NCBI RefSeq assembly: GCF_000993785.3
Contig: NZ_CP009922.3
Span: forward strand, 3,906,001 to 3,970,000
From: Streptomyces xiamenensis
GTDB lineage: Bacteria > Actinomycetota > Actinomycetes > Streptomycetales > Streptomycetaceae
Direction of reading: 5' to 3'
Length of the DNA stretch: 64,000 nucleotides
In this document: positions 58,947 through 64,000 of the stretch, one piece after another
Position numbering within the stretch: position 1 is the first letter of the stretch
How the letters are laid out: every line of letters starts with the position of its first letter
Made by a program: the position numbers and the translations under genes
Notes under the pieces: generated by a model
What the model was told of the DNA's origin: nothing
The model's database searches: none
What the model saw: only the letters and a program-made list of their open reading frames with translations

Positions 58947-59930
58947 TCAGCGGTCGGACTTCGGGTCGAAGGCGTCCCGGACGGAGTCCCCGAGCAGGTT
59001 GAAGGCGACCACGAAGATCACCATCGCGATGCCGGGGAAGAACATGTAGGTGATGTCGCTCTTGTAGACCCGGGCGCCGGTGGCGAACATCCGGCCCCAG
59101 TCGGGGGTGGGTTCGGTCATCCCGACCCCGAGGTAGGAGAGCGCGGCGGCGGTGGTGACGAAGCTGGGCAGCATGTAGGTCGTCTGCACCAGGGTCGGGG
59201 AGACCACGTTGGGCAGCAGTTCCTTGCGGATGATGCGCCAGGGGGAGGCGCCGGAGACCTTGGCGGCCTCGACGAACTCCCGGTCGCGCAGGGAGAGGGT
59301 GGCCCCGCGCAGAATGCGGGCGAGGGTCATCCAGCCCAGGATCCACAGCACCACGACGACCGACACCACCCGTATGTAGGTGGGGGTTTCCTGCCGCGGG
59401 TCGACGAACAGGCTGGTGACGATGGGGAGGAAGGCGACGAAGAACAGCTGGTTGGGAAAGGCCATCAGCAGATCGATGAGCCGGCTGATGGCGTAGTCCC
59501 ACTTGCCGCCGAGATATCCGGCGGCGATGCCCAGCACGATCGCGGTGACGGTGGCCAGGACGGTGACCGCCAGCGCGATGAACAGCGAGGTGCGGATGCC
59601 GTACACGAGCTGGGTGAGAACGTCGCGGCCCATGAGGGGTTCGAGTCCGAACCAGAACTCGCCGTCGATACCGCCATTGGGCTTGACCGGATAGCCGTAC
59701 TCATTGAGCAGGGTCGGATCGATCTGGCCGTAACGGGTGTACGGGTCCTTGCCGTAGAGCCAGGAGATGACCGGCGCCAGCAGTCCGATCGCGAAGAAGA
59801 ACAGGACGACGCAGGCGGCGGCGACCCCGACCTTGTCGCGGCGGAAACGGCGCCACATCAGCTGTCCCGGGGAGCGCCCGGTCAGCTCGGATTCGGCAGC
59901 GGCAACGGCAGCCTTCGACTGACCCGCCAT
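58947..59930 (-). CDS. Peptide ABC transporter permease, DppC/OppC type (operon 3, first gene)
   Basis: 327 residues. Cytoplasmic N-terminus ending QLMWRRFRRDKVG, then VAAACVVLFFFAIGLLAPVI; loop FWFGLEPLMGRDVLTQLVYGIRTSL; EAA loop FVEAAKVSGASPWRIIRKELLPN. The ATG at 59930 has GGGGAAG 7 nt upstream; GTG at 59933 is the alternative. Starts the operon, 23 bp before the lipoprotein gene. Confidence 0.94.
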   Translation of the reverse strand: MAGQSKAAVAAAESELTGRSPGQLMWRRFRRDKVGVAAACVVLFFFAIGLLAPVISWLYGKDPYTRYGQIDPTLLNEYGYPVKPNGGIDGEFWFGLEPLMGRDVLTQLVYGIRTSLFIALAVTVLATVTAIVLGIAAGYLGGKWDYAISRLIDLLMAFPNQLFFVAFLPIVTSLFVDPRQETPTYIRVVSVVVVLWILGWMTLARILRGATLSLRDREFVEAAKVSGASPWRIIRKELLPNVVSPTLVQTTYMLPSFVTTAAALSYLGVGMTEPTPDWGRMFATGARVYKSDITYMFFPGIAMVIFVVAFNLLGDSVRDAFDPKSDR

Positions 59931-60297
59931 CACATGACTTCCCCCCGCCCGGAATCAATACGCGTGTAGAGCGGGACTGTCGCAAGGTCGACATGGGCTC
60001 GTCAAGAGAAAGCAATGGTATAAACCTATGATGATAATTCGGGAGATCATCTTTATGCGGATGGGCGGGGCGGCCCCCTTGACTGCACTTTCATCTTCCG
60101 GAAATGTGCCGAAAAATAGCTACCGTTGGCTTAACACGTCAGCAACCTGCCGGACCCGGCACCGATATGCGGACGCCCCAGACTGTGGCGGTACGGCCGT
60201 GCGGGTGCCGTAGCCCGGGGCGGCGCGGCGTTGACGACCGTGCCGCCCCGGGTGCCCGCGCCCACCGCGCGCGGGACCGTCTCGCGGCCGTCGCCCC
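59931..60297 (-). promoter_or_regulatory. Control region of peptide operon 3
   Basis: 367 bp without a credible gene. The part near 60000-60060 is markedly AT-rich and holds an inverted repeat GATGAT (60030-60035), 10-bp spacer, ATCATC (60046-60051), well placed for an operator. The rest (60180-60297) is GC-rich and featureless. Confidence 0.55.
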
Positions 60298-61254
60298 TCA
60301 GGGCGCCGTGCGGTAGTGGTAGTGGTGGTGATCCGTGAAGCCGAGCCGGTCATACACCGCGCGGGCCGCGCTGTTGCCGGTCTCCACCTGGAGATACGCC
60401 GCGCTCGCACCCTCCGCCAGCGCCGTACGGGCCAGCTCGGCCATCAGTGCCGTCGCCAGTCCCCGCCGCCGGTGGGCGGCGCCCACCTCCACCGCCGCGA
60501 ACCCGGCCCAGCGGCCGTCCACCACGCACCGCGCCACCGCGGCCCCCGGCACCGTGGCGAACCACACCGAGGGGCCGCCGGTCAGCACCTCCCGCACCGT
60601 GTCCGGGGCCTCCCGGTGCCGGGGATAGCCGGCCAGCCAGGTGCCGGACAGCTCCCGGTGCACCTGGACCCGGGGGTCCGGCTGCCGGTCCGCCAGCGGG
60701 GCCAGCGGCGCCACCCGCAGCAGGGCGGACTTCTCCGCCCGCCAGCCGGCCCGCTCCAGCGCGGCGTCCAGCAGTTCATCGCTGTCGCCCGCGCCCGTCG
60801 TCACCTGGAGCCGGGCGGGCAGCCCGCGCGCCGCGTACCACTCCCGGATCCGGTCCACCTCCGGCGCCCCGGGGCCGACCCGGTACGCCGAGTTGGCGCG
60901 CGCCGTCCACCCGGCCGCGGCGTTGAGCCGCCAGTCCCCGATCCGCTCCGTCTCCACCCCCGGCCAGCCGCGCCCGGCGACGGCGACCAGCTCCGCGACA
61001 CCCGCCGCGGGAGTGCCCCGGCGTCGCGCCGGGGCGGCGGGGACGGTCTTTCCGGCCACCACGGTGGCCTCTTCGTGCCGGATCATCTCCCCGTTCCGCC
61101 GTGTGATGCTCAGCACGCCTCCGGCCCAGGAAGTCAGTACTCCCACGGTGTCGGTGAACCGGGCCGTTCCCTCACCCTGGGTGGCGATCGTCCGAACAGA
61201 GACGCGTTTCCCCACGTCATCCGGGGTGATGTGGACCTCCAGGCGTCCGCCCAT
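60298..61254 (-). CDS. GNAT acetyltransferase with N-terminal SH3-like domain
   Basis: 318 residues. Residues about 1-65 (VHITPDDVGKRVSVRTIA..TVGVLTSWAGGVLSITRRNGEMIRHEEATVV) form a small SH3-like unit resembling mycobacterial Rv0428c-type proteins. The C-terminal GNAT domain has VGAAHRRRGLATALM and NSAARAVYDRLGF. The end HHHYHYR is His-rich. ATG 61254 with GGTGGAG 6 nt upstream. Substrate unknown. Divergent from fdxA. Confidence 0.88.
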   Translation of the reverse strand: MGGRLEVHITPDDVGKRVSVRTIATQGEGTARFTDTVGVLTSWAGGVLSITRRNGEMIRHEEATVVAGKTVPAAPARRRGTPAAGVAELVAVAGRGWPGVETERIGDWRLNAAAGWTARANSAYRVGPGAPEVDRIREWYAARGLPARLQVTTGAGDSDELLDAALERAGWRAEKSALLRVAPLAPLADRQPDPRVQVHRELSGTWLAGYPRHREAPDTVREVLTGGPSVWFATVPGAAVARCVVDGRWAGFAAVEVGAAHRRRGLATALMAELARTALAEGASAAYLQVETGNSAARAVYDRLGFTDHHHYHYRTAP

Positions 61255-61395
61255 GGTGAACTCCACCGTCTTGTCCGCCCCTCGGATTACTTCTTGTCCG
61301 TTCGACCCGCGATACTAGAGGGTGAGCATCGACGACGCCGCGCTCCCGCGCGCCCAGCGGCTGATTGCCGCCCCTTACCGAGGAGGACTGACAGC

Positions 61396-61722
61396 GTGAC
61401 CTACGTCATCGCGCAGCCGTGTGTCGACCTGAAGGACAAGGCATGCATCGAGGAATGCCCGGTCGACTGCATTTACGAGGGCCAGCGTTCCTTGTACATC
61501 CACCCGGATGAGTGCGTCGACTGCGGTGCCTGCGAGCCGGTGTGCCCCGTCGAGGCGATCTTCTACGAGGACGACACCCCGGAGGAGTGGAAGGACTTCT
61601 ACAAGGCCAACGTGGAGTTCTTCGACGAGCTGGGTTCGCCCGGTGGCGCCAGCAAGCTGGGGCTCATCGAGCGCGACCACCCCTTCATCGCCGCGCTGCC
61701 CCCGCAGGAGCACGACGAGTGA
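61396..61722 (+). CDS. fdxA: Seven-iron ferredoxin
   Basis: 108 residues. Cys9, Cys17 and Cys50 fit the [3Fe-4S] site, and Cys21, Cys40, Cys43 and Cys46 the [4Fe-4S] site, with CIEECPVDC and CVDCGACEPVCP typical of actinobacterial FdxA. An electron carrier that could serve P450s, including the one in the RiPP cluster. GTG start with GAGGAGG 9 nt upstream. Upstream of dapC, a conserved actinobacterial pairing. Confidence 0.96.
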   Translation: MTYVIAQPCVDLKDKACIEECPVDCIYEGQRSLYIHPDECVDCGACEPVCPVEAIFYEDDTPEEWKDFYKANVEFFDELGSPGGASKLGLIERDHPFIAALPPQEHDE

Positions 61723-61828
61723 GACGGTGAACGAGCCGTCGTACAACTCGTACACCTGACGTCCGGTCCCGCGCGGCAGCACCAGCCGTGCGGGACCGTC
61801 GCGTTCCCCCCAGAAAGTGAGCCACCCC

Positions 61829-62926
61829 GTGCCGTCCCTCTTCGCCCGGCTGCCCGCCTTCCCCTGGGACAGCCTGGAGCCGTACAAGGCCACCGCCGCC
61901 GCGCACCCCGGCGGCATCGTCGACCTGTCGGTCGGCACCCCGGTGGACCCGGTGCCGGAGCTGGTCCGGGAGGCGCTGACGGCCGCCGCCAACAGCCCCG
62001 GCTACCCCACGGTGTGGGGCACCACGGCGCTGCGCGAGGCCATCCTCGGCTGGCTGGCCCGCCGGACGAAGGCGGCCGGCCTGGACCATGTCAACGTGCT
62101 GCCGGTGGTCGGCTCCAAGGAACTGGTGGCCTGGCTGCCGACCCAGCTGGGGCTCGGCCCGGGCGACAAGGTGGCGTACCCGCAGCCCGCGTACCCCACC
62201 TACGAGGTGGGCGCCCGGCTGGCCGGCGCCGAACCGGTGCCCTACACCGGGTCCGTCACCGAGCTGGATCCGGCCGGTCTGAAGCTGGTCTGGCTGAACT
62301 CCCCGGGGAACCCGAGCGGCCGGGTGCTGGGCGTGGACGAGCTGCGGGCGGCGGTGGCCTGGGCGCGCGCACACGGGATCCTGCTGCTGAGCGACGAGTG
62401 CTACCTGGAACTGGGCTGGGAGGCCGAGCCGGTCTCGGTGCTCGACCCGGCGGTGTGCGGCGGCCCGGTGGACGGGCTGATCGCGGTGCACTCGCTGTCC
62501 AAGCGCTCCAACCTGGCCGGCTACCGGGCGGCGTTCCTGGCCGGGGACGCCACGGTACTGGGCGAGTTGCTCCAGATCCGCAAGCACGGCGGGATGATGC
62601 TGCCGGCCCCGGTCCAGGCCGCGATGGCGGTGGCGCTGGGGGACGACGCGCATGTGGCCGTCCAGCGGGAGAGGTACGCGGCGCGGCGCACGGCGCTGCG
62701 GGCGGCCCTGGAGGGGCGCGGCTTCCGGATCGAGCACAGCGAGGCGTCGCTGTACCTGTGGGCGACGCGGGACGAGCCGTGCTGGGAAACCGTGGCGGGC
62801 CTGGCCAAGGACGGGATCCTGGTGGCCCCCGGCGCGTTCTACGGAGCGCCGGGCGAACACTTCGTGCGGGTCGCCTTCACCGCAACGGATGAGCGAGTCG
62901 CGGAGGCCGTGCGGCGCCTGGGGTAG
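61829..62926 (+). CDS. dapC: N-succinyldiaminopimelate aminotransferase
   Basis: 365 residues, class I/II PLP aminotransferase. FPWDSLEPYKATAAAHPGGIVDLSVGTPVDP is characteristic of the actinobacterial DapC of lysine/meso-DAP synthesis. NSPGNPSG and SLSKRSNLAGYR (with the PLP Lys in SLSKR) are present. GTG 61829 follows AGAAAG; GTG 61817 is an alternative adding four residues. Follows fdxA by 106 bp. Confidence 0.93.
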   Translation: MPSLFARLPAFPWDSLEPYKATAAAHPGGIVDLSVGTPVDPVPELVREALTAAANSPGYPTVWGTTALREAILGWLARRTKAAGLDHVNVLPVVGSKELVAWLPTQLGLGPGDKVAYPQPAYPTYEVGARLAGAEPVPYTGSVTELDPAGLKLVWLNSPGNPSGRVLGVDELRAAVAWARAHGILLLSDECYLELGWEAEPVSVLDPAVCGGPVDGLIAVHSLSKRSNLAGYRAAFLAGDATVLGELLQIRKHGGMMLPAPVQAAMAVALGDDAHVAVQRERYAARRTALRAALEGRGFRIEHSEASLYLWATRDEPCWETVAGLAKDGILVAPGAFYGAPGEHFVRVAFTATDERVAEAVRRLG

Positions 62927-62984
62927 CCGTGGCGTCCCCCCCCGGCCGGAGGCTGGGGTGGGGGTGGCGGAGGCCGTGCGGCGC
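62900..62984 (+). repeat. Duplicated 3' tail of dapC
   Basis: An identical 18-bp sequence (GCGGAGGCCGTGCGGCGC) lies at 62900-62917 inside dapC and at 62967-62984 just after it. The flanks are similar too (CTGG/TTGG), so it looks like a small local duplication. Confidence 0.6.
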
Positions 62985-63164
62985 TTGGCCTGGGTCCGTC
63001 CGACGGATGGCGCCTGTCGGACCGCGGTGGTCCGCCCGGTGCGGTGAGTGCGGCTCCGACCGGGTGACGGAGGGAGCCGCGCGGCGGTGGGACACCGCGT
63101 GCGCGTGCCGGTGCCGCCAGACTGCCCAGGGCCTGCCCGTCACCACGCCTTCCGGGGAGCCCTC
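62927..63164 (+). other. Intergenic region after dapC
   Basis: 238 bp. Contains the duplicated dapC tail and GGGGAG (63154-63159) for the next gene. No other clear element. Confidence 0.45.
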
Positions 63165-63485
63165 ATGTCCCAGCCGGATGCCTTCCTGGCCGTGTGCGGC
63201 CACACCCACCTCTTCCCCGGCGCGCGCTGCCGCGTCCAGGGTCTCCCCGACGCCAGGGCCTTCGCGGCGCTCCCGCGGCCGCTGGATCTGATGCTGCGGT
63301 TCTCCGACGATGTGGTCACCGAGGCGGAGCTGCGCACCGGTGACCCGATGGGCCCCGCGCTCACGGTCCAGGCGCACACCACCGGCGCCGGCACCGAGAT
63401 CGACGGCCGTACCTGGGTGATCCGGGAGGTCCGCCGGGCGGGCAGCGAGATCGAGCTGACGCTCGGCGGCCGTACCGGGTTGTGA
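63165..63485 (+). CDS. Small protein of unknown function
   Basis: 106 residues: FLAVCGHTHLFPGARCRVQGLPDARAFAALP... then VIREVRRAGSEIELTLGGRTGL. No recognised domain; mixed alpha/beta character. The start at ATG 63165 is set by GGGGAG 5 nt upstream. The two Cys (CGHTHLFPGARC) could bind metal, but this is speculative. Confidence 0.7.
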   Translation: MSQPDAFLAVCGHTHLFPGARCRVQGLPDARAFAALPRPLDLMLRFSDDVVTEAELRTGDPMGPALTVQAHTTGAGTEIDGRTWVIREVRRAGSEIELTLGGRTGL

Positions 63486-63494
63486 GCACAGCCG

Positions 63495-63529
63495 TGAGCC
63501 CCCGGGGCGGGAGATACCCCGGGGGCTCA
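63495..63529. terminator. Bidirectional hairpin terminator
   Basis: Perfect 13-bp arms (TGAGCCCCCGGGG and its complement) with a 9-nt loop between convergent genes ending at 63485 and 63550. Confidence 0.8.
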
Positions 63530-63549
63530 GGTGTGCGTCGGGAGCCGGG

Positions 63550-63957
63550 TCAGCCGATGGGCAGGCCGCCGAGCAGCTGGGTGGCGGAGGTGGGGTTGAC
63601 CGGGGCGGCGGAGGTGAGGGTCTTGCCGAGCGCGCCGGCGCCCTCGGTGGCGACCTCGGCGGCCAGCTCGCCAACGACCTGCTGGGCGGCCGGGACGGTG
63701 CCCTGGATGGCGGTGTTGGCGGTCTCGCCGAGGGCCGGGAGCGTACGGTTCTCCTCGCCGGTCAGCCCGCCCGCGGTCTTGGTGACGCCCTCGACCGTGT
63801 TGCCCAGGGTGGCCGGGTCCAGGTTGGTGATCCCGTTCAGTTCCCCGTTGGTGGGCAGCCCCAGGGCGCTGGCCTGGCCGGCGGCGCCGACGAGGGGAGC
63901 GGCCGCCGCGAGGACGATCGCGGCCTTGGTCACACGGCGCTGGAGGGGGTTGGACAT
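63550..63957 (-). CDS. Small secreted Ala/Thr/Gly-rich protein
   Basis: 135 residues. N-terminal signal peptide (MSNPLQRRVTKAAIVLAAAAPLVGAAGQASA) then a polar, low-complexity mature part of ~103 residues (NGELNGITNLDPATLGNTVEGVTKTAGGLTGEEN). Streptomycetes encode many such short secreted proteins of unknown function. AAGGAG 4 nt upstream of the ATG. Confidence 0.85.
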   Translation of the reverse strand: MSNPLQRRVTKAAIVLAAAAPLVGAAGQASALGLPTNGELNGITNLDPATLGNTVEGVTKTAGGLTGEENRTLPALGETANTAIQGTVPAAQQVVGELAAEVATEGAGALGKTLTSAAPVNPTSATQLLGGLPIG

Positions 63958-64000
63958 GATGCTCCTTCTGGCGAGAAGTGGTGCGTTGTGGTGCGTTGCC

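Overview
The window is very GC-rich, with GTG and TTG starts, purine-rich ribosome sites and short intergenic gaps. It carries marker genes of a Streptomyces or close relative: a WhiB-like protein, SpoIIE/HATPase phosphatases, a mycothiol gene (mshB), an oxyR-ahpCD locus and several oligopeptide ABC systems. From memory, the gene order in 1-16.5 kb and in 30-64 kb resembles two core blocks of the S. coelicolor chromosome (oxyR to ychF, and typA to dapC). That synteny has not been computed. No rRNA, tRNA, CRISPR array, insertion sequence or phage gene was seen.

Region 1 (1-16.6 kb), mostly housekeeping: the 3' end of a SpoIIE-type phosphatase; ahpD-ahpC divergent from oxyR; a ribbon-helix-helix/SPFH pair divergent from a DUF1707 protein; wblI; glpX; a DUF4245 protein; a nitroreductase; xseB-xseA divergent from ispH; a small membrane protein; ychF; an alpha/beta hydrolase; and a MarR regulator divergent from an MMPL exporter, with a clear inverted-repeat operator between them.

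Region 2 (16.6-25.3 kb), accessory: a compact RiPP cluster that looks like a class I lanthipeptide system. It has a 60-residue precursor, a hairpin, a full-length LanB dehydratase, a LanC cyclase, an HTTM-like membrane protein, an alpha/beta hydrolase whose nucleophile serine is glycine, a small membrane-anchored protein of the kind that can accompany HTTM proteins, and a cytochrome P450. Four of the five junctions between the six enzyme and membrane genes overlap. I see no dedicated transporter, leader protease or immunity gene. This is the most promising candidate for an undescribed system.

Region 3 (25.3-34.8 kb): a tandem GNAT protein, a GntR/HutC regulator, a large PAS-PAS-GAF-SpoIIE-HATPase phosphatase, a SPOR-like small protein, a TPM-domain protein, an orphan peptide-binding lipoprotein with an Ala-rich insert, and typA/bipA.

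Region 4 (34.8-60 kb), peptide uptake: two adjacent five-gene oligopeptide ABC operons in the same orientation that look like a tandem duplication (they share a 65-bp exact repeat), then a TetR-controlled redox and hydrolase group, a Pro-rich membrane protein, a frameshifted mshB, and a third five-gene peptide ABC operon on the minus strand with a different gene order. BldK-type signalling peptide import is a plausible role for one or more of these operons.

Region 5 (60-64 kb): a GNAT protein, seven-iron ferredoxin, dapC, a small hypothetical protein and a small secreted protein.

A recurrent regulatory feature is an extended -10 (TAnnnT) placed 6-7 nt upstream of the start codon in at least seven genes, which predicts leaderless transcripts.
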